Source of the DNA: Kocuria sp.
GTDB lineage: Bacteria > Actinomycetota > Actinomycetes > Actinomycetales > Micrococcaceae
Assembly (NCBI GenBank): GCA_030453435.1
Contig: JAKDKI010000014.1
Span: 1 to 16,592, forward strand
Length of the DNA stretch: 16,592 bases
Reading direction: 5' to 3'
The notes beneath the pieces were generated by a model, which was not told where the DNA came from, ran no database searches, and was given only the letters and a program-made list of their open reading frames with translations. This document shows positions 8,106 to 16,524 of this stretch, one piece after another. How positions within the stretch are numbered: position 1 is the stretch's first letter; the number at the start of each line of letters is the position of its first letter. Both the position numbers and the translations under genes were made by a program.

Positions 8106-9611
8106 CGTGAGTTCGCGCTTGAGGATCTTGCCCGTGGGGCCCTTGGGGAGCTCATCCAACACCTTGTAGTGACGGGGGTACTTGTACTTGGCCACCCGCT
8201 CCTGGACGAAAGCATCCAACTCTTTGGTCACGTCCTCGATGCTTCGATCGCCCAGTTCCTTGGGATCGAAAACGACGACTGCGCCCACTTCCTCCCCGTG
8301 CTTCTCGTCCGGTACCCCCAGGACAGCCGCTTCCACGACGCCGGGGAACTGGTACAGCACCTCTTCAATCTCGCGGGGGTACACGTTGTAGCCACCGCGC
8401 AGGATCATGTCCTTCTTCCGGTCAACGATGAAATAGACACCATCTTCATCGCGGCGCGCCATATCCCCCGTGTGGAACCAGCCATCACGGATGGCGGACT
8501 CCGTGGCTTCGGGGTTTCGCCAGTAACCCTTCATCACGTACTTCCCGCGGACCACCAGCTCTCCCACTTCACCATCGGCAACCGGCTGATCCTGGCCGTC
8601 GAAGATATCCAACTCTGCCCCTTCCACCGGGGTTCCAATGGATCCGGGCTTGCGAATGCCGTCCGGCTGGTTCAACGAGACCACTGGCGACGTTTCCGAG
8701 AGACCGTATCCTTCATGGACGGTGGTATTGAACACCTTTTCGAACTTCTCGAGAACCTCCACCGGCATGGGTGAACCGCCGGATAGCGTGGCGCGCAAGT
8801 TGATTCCCTCCACTGCCTCCGGCCCCATCTGATTGACCGCGTGCAGCAATGCGACATACATGCTGGGCACACCAACGAACACCGTGACCTTGTCCCGACG
8901 AAGGATTTCAAGGGCCTTGACCGGGTCGAAGCGCGGCAACAAGGTCACCGAAGCGCCCTTGGAGACCACTCCGTTGAGCGCAACAGTCTGCCCAAAGACG
9001 TGGAAGAACGGGAGACCTCCGAATTTCACGTCCTCCTCAGTGAGGGAGAACCCGTCTGCGGACATCGTGGCATTGGAACGTAAATTGAGATGGGTCAGTT
9101 CCGCGCCCTTGGGCTTACCAGTGGTGCCGGAGGTATAGAGCAAGACCGCGGTGTCGTCATCATTTCGGTCGACCACCTCGTGGTCGGGCTCCACACTCTG
9201 GAGCTTCTGCATGGTTTCCTGCGCACCGATGGCCACCACGGGGATGTCACCTGCATCCTTGGCGGCCTGCTGACTCGCTTCGATCATGCCTTCCCAGGTC
9301 AGGACCGCAGAGACTTCTGCATTGGTGAAGTGGTAGGTGAGTTCACGCGGCGTCAATAGGGGGTTGAGGGGAACCACGATGGCCCCAATGCGCAGAATTG
9401 CGTAGTACAGGACCGGCATATGGGGAACGTTGGGCATGACCATGGCCACACGGTCGCCCGGCTTGATCCCCTGCGCCTTGAGCATCGCTGCCGCCCTGGC
9501 CGAGAGGTCGTTGAGCTGCGCGTAGGTCAACCGGGTGTCATCCAGGATGATCACGGGGCGGTCCGCATAACGCTCCGCGGATTCAGTGAGCAGGGTGGCC
9601 ACATTGGTCAT
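8094..9611 (-). CDS. Acyl-CoA synthetase, long-chain fatty-acid-CoA ligase-like
   Basis: ANL-superfamily enzyme predicted to activate a carboxylic acid, probably a fatty acid, to its CoA thioester through an acyl-AMP intermediate. The 505 residues include the P-loop LYTSGTTGKPKG (about 158-169), YGLSETSP (302-309), GWFHTGD (377-383), the hinge and C-domain start around VDRKKDMILRGGYNVYP, and PTGKILKREL near the end, with the adenylation lysine at about 495. The chain-length specificity cannot be read from sequence. The ATG at 9611 has GGGAG 8 nt upstream and begins the family sequence; the frame extends upstream to 9680 without family character. The gene interrupts the usual argR-argG adjacency, and its 3' end underlies the argG operator. 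An inverted repeat 53 bp upstream may be its operator. Confidence 0.92.
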   Translation of the reverse strand: MTNVATLLTESAERYADRPVIILDDTRLTYAQLNDLSARAAAMLKAQGIKPGDRVAMVMPNVPHMPVLYYAILRIGAIVVPLNPLLTPRELTYHFTNAEVSAVLTWEGMIEASQQAAKDAGDIPVVAIGAQETMQKLQSVEPDHEVVDRNDDDTAVLLYTSGTTGKPKGAELTHLNLRSNATMSADGFSLTEEDVKFGGLPFFHVFGQTVALNGVVSKGASVTLLPRFDPVKALEILRRDKVTVFVGVPSMYVALLHAVNQMGPEAVEGINLRATLSGGSPMPVEVLEKFEKVFNTTVHEGYGLSETSPVVSLNQPDGIRKPGSIGTPVEGAELDIFDGQDQPVADGEVGELVVRGKYVMKGYWRNPEATESAIRDGWFHTGDMARRDEDGVYFIVDRKKDMILRGGYNVYPREIEEVLYQFPGVVEAAVLGVPDEKHGEEVGAVVVFDPKELGDRSIEDVTKELDAFVQERVAKYKYPRHYKVLDELPKGPTGKILKRELTLNA

Positions 9612-9663
9612 GAAAAGTCTCCCAAGTATTGGTAGTGATCTATGACACATGAGACTGCCAGTA

Positions 9664-9685
9664 TCGGATATTGGAGTCAATCCGA
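9664..9685. promoter_or_regulatory. Inverted repeat/-35-like element upstream of the acyl-CoA ligase
   Basis: tcggat (9664-9669) and atccga (9680-9685) form an inverted repeat with a 10-bp spacer, about 53 bp upstream of the ligase ATG. A perfect -35-type TTGACT reads on the minus strand across 9675-9680, inside the repeat, but no clear -10 follows at 17 bp. The layout would suit a TetR- or FadR-like repressor of the ligase gene; that is inference. The rest of the 251-bp divergent space (9612-9862) shows only the two ribosome sites. Confidence 0.3.
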
Positions 9686-9862
9686 CGCCCCGCGGTCATT
9701 GCTGCCAAGGCGCTCAGCATTCGACACGTGGGTGATTGAGGAAGCTGGTGCTCTGCCCCGCAAGGTCAGGTGTAGATGTCGGAGTGCCGTGCGACACTGT
9801 CCTGGTGAAGCCCCATTTCGGGTGGAACCACACCTTGTCAGTTCGTTCAGGAGGAACCGTCC

Positions 9863-10294
9863 GTGCCCGCACCGGAGAGCAATGCCCAGCAGCCGCAGTT
9901 GAGCGACGAAGAAATCGCCTACGTCAATTCCCTCTTCGACGCAGCCCGCGAGGGTAAGAACGATTACCTGCGGGAGGCGCTCCAGGCAGGTGTTCCCGCC
10001 AATCTGACCAATGGCAAGGGCGATACCCTGCTGAACCTGGCGGCCTACCAGGAGCAGGAAGAGACGGTTTTCATGCTGCTCGAACACGGGGCGGACACCG
10101 AGCGGGTGAGTGATGTGGGATTTACCGCGCTGGTCTGCGCCGTGTTCCGGGGCAATGAGCCGATCACCCGCAAGCTCTTGGAAGCCGGCGCGGGGCAGGC
10201 CACGGGTAATCAGCATGCCCAGGACGTGGCCAAGGTCTTCGGGCAGGAGCACCTGCTGCCCGTCCTGCAGGAGTTCGAGCCCCGCGAGTCCTAA
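9863..10294 (+). CDS. Small ankyrin-repeat protein
   Basis: A 143-residue, probably cytoplasmic protein with no signal peptide or membrane segment. After an N-terminal stretch rich in Gln, Pro and Glu (about 1-16), a helical segment (EEIAYVNSLFDAAREGK) leads into ankyrin-type repeats. The clearest are GDTLLNLAAYQEQEETVFMLLEHGAD (about 53-78) and GFTALVCAVFRGNEPITRKLLEAGA (about 85-109), with the TxLxxA and LLxxGA hallmarks. Ankyrin repeats bind other proteins; the partner here is unknown. The start is a GTG with AGGAGG 8 nt upstream. It is the only complete plus-strand gene, divergent from the acyl-CoA ligase and convergent with argR, with 25 bp between the two stop codons and no evident hairpin. 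Small ankyrin proteins of this kind are common in actinobacteria, so the family call is secure and the role is not. Confidence 0.9.
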   Translation: MPAPESNAQQPQLSDEEIAYVNSLFDAAREGKNDYLREALQAGVPANLTNGKGDTLLNLAAYQEQEETVFMLLEHGADTERVSDVGFTALVCAVFRGNEPITRKLLEAGAGQATGNQHAQDVAKVFGQEHLLPVLQEFEPRES

Positions 10295-10319
10295 CGAGGA
10301 CGAGTCGGCCAACCAGGAA

Positions 10320-10814
10320 TCAGTGGGCCAGGTCCAGGAACTTCTGGGCCACAGTGTCCCCGCCCTGGGGATCGCGGCACACCACCATGATGGTGTCGTC
10401 TCCGGCAATCGTGCCCAGAATGTCGGAGAGCACGGAATGATCAATCGCCGACGCGAAATATTGGGCGGCCCCGGGTGGGGTCCGCAGAATCACCAAGTTC
10501 GCACTTGCCTCCGCGGTGACGAGCAAATCCTTGCAGAGCCCTGCCAGACGGGCGTCCAGGGTTTCGCGCGTGATCCCGCTGGCAGGCGAGCGATCGGCTC
10601 CCGCTTGCGGCACCGCATACACCAGACCACCTTCTGGTGAGCGCACTCGCACGGCTTCGAGCTCGACCAGGTCCCTGGAGAGGGTGGCTTGGGTGACCTG
10701 AACGCCGTCGGCGGCGAGCAATTCCGCCAGCTCCGCCTGCGAATGGATATCCCCGCCGGTCACAAGCTCCATGATGCGGGCTTGCCGGGCGGTCTTGGTG
10801 GTGGGAATGCTCAC
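10320..10814 (-). CDS. argR: Arginine repressor ArgR
   Basis: Arginine-responsive transcription factor that binds ARG boxes as a hexamer when arginine is bound. The 164-residue protein has the N-terminal winged-helix DNA-binding domain, with SQAELAELL and the recognition-helix signature VTQATLSRDL (about 40-49), a linker around 70-80, and the C-terminal oligomerisation/arginine-binding domain with PPGAAQYFASAID (113-125) and GTIAGDDTIMVV (134-145), including the Asp pair that contacts arginine. The GTG at 10814 overlaps the argF stop (GTGA) and has GGAGG about 6 nt upstream, so it is translationally coupled to argF. Its expected targets in this window are the box pairs upstream of argC and argG, which would make the operon self-repressing. 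Confidence 0.97.
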   Translation of the reverse strand: MSIPTTKTARQARIMELVTGGDIHSQAELAELLAADGVQVTQATLSRDLVELEAVRVRSPEGGLVYAVPQAGADRSPASGITRETLDARLAGLCKDLLVTAEASANLVILRTPPGAAQYFASAIDHSVLSDILGTIAGDDTIMVVCRDPQGGDTVAQKFLDLAH

Positions 10815-11785
10815 TGCTGGCCTCCGGCGCGACGCAAAGCATCGGGACGATCCGACGACAATCCGGAAGAATCAAGCAGCCAAGTGAGCAGGGCCTTCTG
10901 AGCATGCAATCGGTTCTCGGCCTCGTCCCACACGAGCGACGCCGGACCGTCAATAACCTCGGCCGACACCTCATTGCCACGGTAGGCCGGCAGGCAGTGC
11001 AGGAACACGGCGTTCTCGGCGGCCTGCGCCATGGCTTCTGCAGTCACGGAATACGGGCGGAAAATATCGGAGCGATCAGCCTTCTCGTTCTCTTGCCCCA
11101 TGGACACCCACGTGTCTGTGACGACCGCATGGGCACCCGCGAGCGCTTCGCCCATATCCGTGGTCACCAGCACGGAACCGCCGGTTAGAGCGGCGCGTTC
11201 CTGAGCGGCGTCGATAACGTCCTGGCTCGGCAGGTGCGAGGCAGGTCCGGCGATCCGCACGTGCATGCCGGCGGTGACGCAACCGAGCATGTACGAGTTG
11301 GCCATGTTGTTGGCTGCGTCACCCACGTACGTGAGAGTCAGGCCCTTGACGTCACCGAAACGCTCTCGAAGCGTGAGTAGGTCGGCCAGGATCTGGCACG
11401 GGTGGTAGTCATCGGAGAGTGCATTGATGACGGGCACGGAGCTGTACTCGGCCATTTCCTCCAGGCCGGACTGCTCGAAGGTCCGCCACACGACCGCCGC
11501 AAGCATGCGGGAGAACACTCGCGAGCTGTCCGCAACGCTCTCCTTGTGACCCAGCTGCGACTCCCCCGGATTGATGATGAGTGGATTACCGCCCAGGTCG
11601 GCCACTCCTGTTGCGAAGGAGACCCTGGTGCGGGTGGAGGTCTTGTCGAAAATCACTCCCACGGTTTGGGGACCGGCCAGCGGTCGGCGGCTGAACCGGT
11701 CGGCTTTGAGGGCCGCGGCCAGATCCAGCACCTGCTCCTGTTCCTCAGGGCTCAGATCGGTATCGACCAGAAAATGACGCAACAA
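10811..11785 (-). CDS. argF: Ornithine carbamoyltransferase
   Basis: Makes citrulline from ornithine and carbamoyl phosphate. The 324-residue protein has the carbamoyl-phosphate-binding motif STRTR (about 50-54), HPCQ (129-132), the ornithine-loop segment DTWVSMG (225-231) and HCLP (264-267), all intact. The start is TTG at 11785, immediately followed by a second TTG: AGGAGG lies 7 nt upstream and the resulting N-terminus (xxRHFLVD) fits the family, while no ATG or GTG is available nearby. argD ends 30 bp upstream and argR overlaps by 4 bp at the 3' end. An anabolic rather than catabolic role is inferred from the biosynthetic operon. The tail after about residue 307 is a short extension rich in Ser, Asp and Arg. 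Confidence 0.97.
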   Translation of the reverse strand: MLRHFLVDTDLSPEEQEQVLDLAAALKADRFSRRPLAGPQTVGVIFDKTSTRTRVSFATGVADLGGNPLIINPGESQLGHKESVADSSRVFSRMLAAVVWRTFEQSGLEEMAEYSSVPVINALSDDYHPCQILADLLTLRERFGDVKGLTLTYVGDAANNMANSYMLGCVTAGMHVRIAGPASHLPSQDVIDAAQERAALTGGSVLVTTDMGEALAGAHAVVTDTWVSMGQENEKADRSDIFRPYSVTAEAMAQAAENAVFLHCLPAYRGNEVSAEVIDGPASLVWDEAENRLHAQKALLTWLLDSSGLSSDRPDALRRAGGQQ

Positions 11786-11815
11786 GGGGGTTCCTCCTGG
11801 GGTGAATGAAGTTTG

Positions 11816-13066
11816 TTAAGAGCCGGCGAGCGCGGCGCGGGCGTCGCGGATGATGCCCGGCAGGGACGCCACGAAACTGTCCGTTTCCTGCGCGGTGATG
11901 ATCAGCGGCGGCGCCAGCCGCACGGTGCTCGGGCCGGTCGCGTTGATGATGAAACCAGCTGCGCGAGCCGCCGTCACGACAGCGGGTGCCAGGGCCTGCT
12001 CGGGTGAGTCCTGGACCAAGTCGATACCGATCAGCAAACCGTGCTGCCTCACCTCACGGGCCTCGGGCAGATCATTGAGCGCTGCGGCCAGGTGCGCGCC
12101 CACGACGTCGGCATTGCCCAGCAAGCCCTCGTCCTTGATGACGTCCAATGTGGCCGACGCCGCCGCGGTCGCGAGCGGGTTGCCGCCGAACGTGGTGCCG
12201 TGTTGTCCCGCGGTCAACAGCGAGGACACCTCGGTACCAACGGTGATCATGGCGCCAATGGGGAAACCGCCACCCAGACCCTTGGCCAGAGTGATGGCAT
12301 CCGGGAACACACCCTCCGGCAGCTGCGCGGTGGTCGCGAGCCACTGTCCAGTGCGTCCGATGCCGGACTGCACCTCATCGACGATCAAGAGTGCACCGTG
12401 CTCGCGAGTCAGTTCGCGGGCGCGAGCGAGGAACCCGTCCGGCAGCACGTGCACCCCGGATTCCCCCTGCACCGGTTCTACGATCAGTGCCGAGACGGTG
12501 TCGTCCAGTTCCGCCTCGAGCGCCTCAATGCTTGCGGGGATGTGCGTGACTCCCCCGGGCAACGGTTCGAAGGGTGCCCGGTAGGCCTCCTTGGCCGTGA
12601 GTGCCAGTGAGCCCATGGTGCGGCCGTGGAACGCATTCTCCAGCGCGAGCACCCGGGTGCGGGCTGCGCCGTCCGGGCCGGGACGAGCCGCCCCATGGCG
12701 GCGTGCGAGCTTGAACGCGGCTTCGTTGGCCTCGGAACCCGAATTGGCGAAGAACACATGTGAGCCTTCGGGCGCATCGGTCAGCTCGAGCAACTGGTGC
12801 GCGAGAGAAATACCCTGCGGTGAGGTGAACAGGTTGGAGATGTGCGCGAGCTTGCCCGCCTGCTCGCTGACCGCCGCAACCCAATCCGGGTGCGCGTAAC
12901 CGATCGAGTTCACCGCGATACCGCCGAGCAGGTCGAGGTAACGCTTGCCGTTGGCGTCGGTGACGTACACGCCCTGTCCCTCGGTCAGGACCAGCGCGGG
13001 ATCGCCGAACACCCCCAACAGGTTGTCCTTGTAGTCCTGCAGCAGTTCGTTCTGCGAATCACTCAT
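11816..13066 (-). CDS. argD: Acetylornithine aminotransferase
   Basis: PLP-dependent class III aminotransferase that converts N-acetylglutamate semialdehyde and glutamate to N-acetylornithine. The 416 residues show NSGSEANE (about 108-115, PLP phosphate site), the aspartate motif [11 protein letters not shown] (230-240), and the Schiff-base lysine in [13 protein letters not shown] (Lys at about 262). Length and N-terminus match the family. The ATG at 13066 overlaps the argB stop as ATGA, with GGAG about 9 nt upstream, indicating translational coupling. Related enzymes also act on succinyl-diaminopimelate in lysine synthesis; the operon context makes arginine synthesis the primary role here. 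Confidence 0.96.
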   Translation of the reverse strand: MSDSQNELLQDYKDNLLGVFGDPALVLTEGQGVYVTDANGKRYLDLLGGIAVNSIGYAHPDWVAAVSEQAGKLAHISNLFTSPQGISLAHQLLELTDAPEGSHVFFANSGSEANEAAFKLARRHGAARPGPDGAARTRVLALENAFHGRTMGSLALTAKEAYRAPFEPLPGGVTHIPASIEALEAELDDTVSALIVEPVQGESGVHVLPDGFLARARELTREHGALLIVDEVQSGIGRTGQWLATTAQLPEGVFPDAITLAKGLGGGFPIGAMITVGTEVSSLLTAGQHGTTFGGNPLATAAASATLDVIKDEGLLGNADVVGAHLAAALNDLPEAREVRQHGLLIGIDLVQDSPEQALAPAVVTAARAAGFIINATGPSTVRLAPPLIITAQETDSFVASLPGIIRDARAALAGS

Positions 13067-14010
13067 GCGACATCTCCGTCCGGGGTGACCTCGGTGCCGA
13101 TACCGGTGTCGGTAAAAATTTCCAATAGCGATGAATGCGCCGAGCGCCCGTCCACAATGGATGCCCGCGGCACACCGTTGTCCACGGCCCGCAGGGCAGC
13201 CTGCATTTTGGGGATCATCCCGGATTCCAGGGAGGGCAGCATTTGCCGCAGTTCCGTGGTGGTCAGCGACGAGATCAGGGAGGACTTGTCCGGCCAGTTG
13301 GCGTACAGGCCTTCCACGTCCGTGAGGGCCACGAACTTCTCTGCACCCAGCGCAACGGCAACCTCGGCCGCCGCGGTGTCCGCGTTGACGTTGAGCACCT
13401 CACCGGTCAGCTCACCGGAGCCGTCGGAAGCGGACGGATCGTCAGCGAGTTCGGGCGCGATCGAGGCGATCACCGGGATCTTGCCGATCTCGATGAGCTG
13501 TTCCACGGCCGCGGTGTTGACCTTTTCCACGGTTCCCACCAGGCCCAGATCCAGCGGTTTCCCGTCCGAACCCGTGCGAATCCTGCGCGCTTGCAACAGG
13601 CCCGCGTCCTCACCGGACATGCCCACCGCGTACGGTCCGTGCGCGTTGATGAGGCCCACGAGTTCACGCCCCACCTGCCCGGTGAGCACCATGCGGATCA
13701 CCCCCATGGCCTCCCGGGAGGTCACCCGCAGTCCGTCCTTGAACTCGGACGGAATGTTCAGGGTGGACAACATGGCGCTGATTTGCGGCCCCCCACCGTG
13801 GACGACCACGGGTTTGATGCCCATGTGACTCAGGAAGACCATGTCTTCGGCAAAGGCGCGGCGGAGGTCGTCATTGATCATGGCGTTGCCGCCGTATTTG
13901 AAGACCATGACGGATCCGGCGTAGCGCTGGATCCAGGGCAGCGCCTCCATGAGGGTTTCGGCCTTGGTCTGGGCGGTCTCGTACCTGGTGTTATCGCTTA
14001 AACGTGACAT
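13063..14010 (-). CDS. argB: N-acetylglutamate kinase
   Basis: Phosphorylates N-acetylglutamate with ATP, the usual control point of the cyclic arginine pathway. The 315-residue protein has the catalytic lysine in KYGG (about 38-41), the HGGGP substrate loop (71-75) and the NVNAD segment late in the chain. It is longer than the arginine-insensitive E. coli type (about 258) and has an extra N-terminal helix (about 12-31) plus the C-terminal GIGTEV element, both features of hexameric, arginine-inhibited kinases; feedback inhibition by arginine is therefore expected. A Ser/Asp/Gly-rich insertion of about ten residues precedes GEVLNVNAD. The ATG at 14010 lies 12 bp after the argJ stop with no clear Shine-Dalgarno site, so reinitiation from argJ is likely. 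Confidence 0.97.
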   Translation of the reverse strand: MSRLSDNTRYETAQTKAETLMEALPWIQRYAGSVMVFKYGGNAMINDDLRRAFAEDMVFLSHMGIKPVVVHGGGPQISAMLSTLNIPSEFKDGLRVTSREAMGVIRMVLTGQVGRELVGLINAHGPYAVGMSGEDAGLLQARRIRTGSDGKPLDLGLVGTVEKVNTAAVEQLIEIGKIPVIASIAPELADDPSASDGSGELTGEVLNVNADTAAAEVAVALGAEKFVALTDVEGLYANWPDKSSLISSLTTTELRQMLPSLESGMIPKMQAALRAVDNGVPRASIVDGRSAHSSLLEIFTDTGIGTEVTPDGDVA

Positions 14011-14022
14011 GACGGGCGCGCG

Positions 14023-15228
14023 TCAGCTGGAGTACGCGCTGTTCTCCTCAACGTAATCGTGGGTGAGGTCGTTGCTCCACACCGTGGCCTGGTGATGGCC
14101 GGCCTTGAGATCAATGACGATGTCCACGGCGCGCGCTGCGGCCATGTCCACGTTGTCGCGGGAGTCACCGATGGCACCGTTGCGGCACACCATGACCCCG
14201 TTGATGGTCACGTCGATCTGGTCCGGATCGAACTGCGCGGCCGTGGTGCCCACGGCAGAGAGCACGCGGCCCCAGTTGGGGTCGTTACCGAACACCGCGG
14301 CCTTGAGCAGGTTGGAGCGGGACACCGTGCGCGAGACATCCTCGGCCTCGGTTTCGGTGGCCGCTCCCACTGTGGTGATCGCGATGTCGTGGGATGCGCC
14401 CTCGGCGTCGGTAATCAGCTGCTGTGCCAGGCTGTGGCACACGGCGGTGAGTGCGCGGGTGAATTCCAGCTCGTCCGCGGTATTACCGGAGGCGCCGGAG
14501 GCCATCAGGGCCACGGTGTCGTTCGTGGACATGCAGCCGTCCGAGTCCGTTCGGTTGAACGTCACCCGGCAGGCCTCACGCAGCGCGCGGTCCAGAGCGT
14601 CGGCCGGCAGCTTCGCGTCAGTCGTGATGACCACGAGCATCGTGGCCAGGCCGGGGGCGAGCATGCCCGCGCCCTTGGCGATACCGCCCACGGTCCATCC
14701 GTCCCGCGCGGCACACGCCTGCTTGGAGACCGAGTCAGTGGTCATGATGGCCTCGGCGGCCGATTTTCCGGCCTCGGGTCCGGCGGCGAGCGCGTCGGTC
14801 ACCGCGGGGATCCCAGCCTTCATCACATCCATAGGCAGTTGCTCACCGATCAGACCGGTCGAACACACGACGACGTCGCCGGCGCCCACTCCCAGCCGCT
14901 CGGCCACATTTTCCGCCGTTTCGTGGGTGTTCTGGAAACCCTGCGCACCGGTGCACGCATTGGCGCCACCGGAGTTGAGGATCACCGCACGACATGTTCC
15001 CTGGCGGATGACTTCACGCGACCAGTGCACGGGAGCTGCGGCCACCCGATTGGACGTGAGTACGGCCGCGGCGGTGAACTCGGGCCCGTCGTTGACCACC
15101 AACGCCAGGTCCTTTCCGCCGGAAGCCTTGAAACCGGCCTCCACACCGGCCGCGCGGAAACCGGCGGCCGCGCACACACCGTAGTTGGTGTCCACGGTGA
15201 TATCGGGAACGGGGTTGTGGGATTCCAT
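14023..15228 (-). CDS. argJ: Glutamate N-acetyltransferase / ornithine acetyltransferase
   Basis: Transfers the acetyl group from N-acetylornithine to glutamate, which recycles the blocking group in the cyclic arginine pathway; bifunctional members also use acetyl-CoA for the first step. The 401-residue precursor self-cleaves into two chains: the site is visible as KGAGMLAPGLATML, with the expected break between Ala195 and the nucleophile Thr196. The conserved C-terminus NSAYSS is present. The ATG at 15228 has AGGAG 6 nt upstream. It follows argC after 72 bp, a gap containing an imperfect palindrome around a central GACGTC. No separate argA is visible in the window, so ArgJ may supply the first step, but whether it is mono- or bifunctional cannot be read from sequence. 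Confidence 0.97.
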   Translation of the reverse strand: MESHNPVPDITVDTNYGVCAAAGFRAAGVEAGFKASGGKDLALVVNDGPEFTAAAVLTSNRVAAAPVHWSREVIRQGTCRAVILNSGGANACTGAQGFQNTHETAENVAERLGVGAGDVVVCSTGLIGEQLPMDVMKAGIPAVTDALAAGPEAGKSAAEAIMTTDSVSKQACAARDGWTVGGIAKGAGMLAPGLATMLVVITTDAKLPADALDRALREACRVTFNRTDSDGCMSTNDTVALMASGASGNTADELEFTRALTAVCHSLAQQLITDAEGASHDIAITTVGAATETEAEDVSRTVSRSNLLKAAVFGNDPNWGRVLSAVGTTAAQFDPDQIDVTINGVMVCRNGAIGDSRDNVDMAAARAVDIVIDLKAGHHQATVWSNDLTHDYVEENSAYSS

Positions 15229-15300
15229 GAGAACTCCTGGAGCGTGAATCGTGAGCGTCGTGAGGTAGGTACGCGAGCGACGTCGTTCGTTCGCGGTGTC

Positions 15301-16350
15301 TTAGGGCGCGAGGCCCTGGAGCTGGAGCCCGGTGGTCTCGTCCAATCCCAGCGCAATGTTGACGGACTGGACGGCACCACCGGCTGTGCCCTTGGTGAGG
15401 TTGTCCAACACCACGCTGACGATCAAGCGGTTCGCGTGCGCATCTACTGCGAGCTGGAGCGTGACGTGATTGGATCCGACCACAGACTTGGTGGTCGGCC
15501 ACTGACCCTGGGGCAACACATGGATGAAGGGCTCGTCCGCGTAGGCATCTTGATAGGCCTTGAGCGCGGACTCGAAGGTGGTGCCATCAGCCAATGGAGC
15601 GGTGGCCGTGGTCAGAATGCCACGGGGCATCGGAGCGAGCGTGGGTGTGAACGAAATACTCACGTCCTGGCCGGAGGCCCAACCGAGGCCCTGCTCGATC
15701 TCGGGGGTGTGCCGGTGACCGCCGCCCACGCCGTACGGGGACATGCTTCCCATGACCTCTGCGCCGAGCAGGTGCGGCTTGGATGCCTTGCCCGCACCGG
15801 AGGTACCGGAGGCCGACACGATCACGATGTCTCGGGTCTTCACGAGGCCCGCCGCAACCGCCGGCGCAAGTGCGAGCAAGGAGCCCGTGGGATAGCAGCC
15901 GGGAACGGCGATGCGCGTGGCGCCAACGAGCTTCTGCCGTTGCTTGGCGCCGCTGGGGTCGATGATGAGTTCCGGTAGGCCATAGGGCCAGTGCCCGGCG
16001 TGGTCGCCGTCGTAGAACGCACCCCAGGCCTCAGAGGATTCCAGACGGTGATCCGCACCGGCATCCACGACCACGGTGTTCTCGGGCAGCTGGGCAGCGA
16101 TCTCAGCGGATTGGCCGTGCGGTAGTGCCAGGAACACGATGTCATGACCGGACAGATTCTTCGGAGTGGTCTCCACGACCTCCATGTCCGCGAGCGCGTG
16201 CAAGTGCGGCTGCAAGGCGCCCAGTCGCTGGCCCGCGGTGGAGTGACCGGTCACGGTGGACACGGTGATCTCCGGGTGTCCGGCGAGCAGGCGCAAGACC
16301 TCTCCGCCCGCATAACCGGTGGCTCCTGAAACTGCTGCGGTGTACGTCAT
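15301..16350 (-). CDS. argC: N-acetyl-gamma-glutamyl-phosphate reductase
   Basis: NADPH-dependent reductase that turns N-acetylglutamyl phosphate into the semialdehyde, third step of arginine synthesis. The 349 residues start with the nucleotide-binding GATGYAGG (about 9-16), carry the catalytic cysteine in PGCYPTG (Cys at about 152), and have the conserved GGGHRHTPEIEQ segment with its catalytic-site His near 215. The ATG at 16350 is preferred because family sequence begins there; an in-frame ATG four codons upstream (16362) is possible. Neither has a good Shine-Dalgarno site, and TATGCT ends 7 nt before the ATG at 16350, so a leaderless or near-leaderless transcript is plausible. It is the first gene of the argCJBDFR operon, directly behind a pair of ArgR-type boxes. 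Confidence 0.96.
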   Translation of the reverse strand: MTYTAAVSGATGYAGGEVLRLLAGHPEITVSTVTGHSTAGQRLGALQPHLHALADMEVVETTPKNLSGHDIVFLALPHGQSAEIAAQLPENTVVVDAGADHRLESSEAWGAFYDGDHAGHWPYGLPELIIDPSGAKQRQKLVGATRIAVPGCYPTGSLLALAPAVAAGLVKTRDIVIVSASGTSGAGKASKPHLLGAEVMGSMSPYGVGGGHRHTPEIEQGLGWASGQDVSISFTPTLAPMPRGILTTATAPLADGTTFESALKAYQDAYADEPFIHVLPQGQWPTTKSVVGSNHVTLQLAVDAHANRLIVSVVLDNLTKGTAGGAVQSVNIALGLDETTGLQLQGLAP

Positions 16351-16362
16351 ACCGGCCAGCAT

Positions 16363-16400
16363 ACCGCATGGATATACATAATAATCAATATTTATACATC
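16363..16400 (-). promoter_or_regulatory. Paired ArgR (ARG) boxes upstream of argC
   Basis: An AT-rich island in GC-rich surroundings. Read on the minus strand, box 1 (16400-16383) has core TGTAT-AAAT-ATTGA, 8 of 10 conserved bases of the ARG box core, and box 2 (16380-16363) has TGTAT-ATCC-ATGCG, 7 of 10. The two 18-bp boxes are 2 bp apart, the same spacing as the argG pair. TATTAT (16383-16378) and TATGCT (16363-16358) are candidate -10 elements under or beside the boxes, so ArgR binding would cover the promoter. No convincing -35 was found. Confidence 0.72.
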
Positions 16401-16511
16401 GGGCCGCGATGGTTTATTACGCGCGTGGACGAGCGCGTCCCGTAAGGCTTGAACCGATCCCCGACGAGCGCAAGACTGACCGTGACCGTTGACTAGCGGC
16501 GCGTTTGCGCC

Positions 16512-16520
16512 CGAAGGAGG
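16512..16520 (+). promoter_or_regulatory. Strong ribosome-binding site of the right-edge gene
   Basis: cgaaggagg contains a full AAGGAGG match to the 16S anti-Shine-Dalgarno sequence. It lies 4 nt before the GTG at 16525 but 16 nt before an in-frame ATG at 16537, which favours the GTG although the ATG looks more family-like. Confidence 0.75.
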
Positions 16521-16524
16521 CACC

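Noticed and set aside
9677..10444. 255-residue minus-strand open frame opposite the ankyrin gene
   Set aside because: The ankyrin frame has a strong ribosome site and clear repeats; this frame has neither and would overlap the 3' end of argR.
15274..15289. 16-bp imperfect palindrome (cgagcgacgtcgttcg) between argC and argJ
   Set aside because: One mismatch and essentially no loop; it would make a weak hairpin, is not followed by a T-run, and does not resemble an ARG box. Noted in the argJ entry only.
14059..15978. 639-residue plus-strand open frame antisense to argJ and argC
   Set aside because: It lies opposite two well-recognised genes, shows no family motif, and has the Gly/His/Arg/Val-rich composition typical of antisense frames in GC-rich DNA.
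16443..16478. Possible plus-strand promoter for the right-edge gene (TTGAAC, 17-bp spacer, AAGACT)
   Set aside because: The -10 candidate matches only 3 of 6 bases, which is within chance for this length of sequence.
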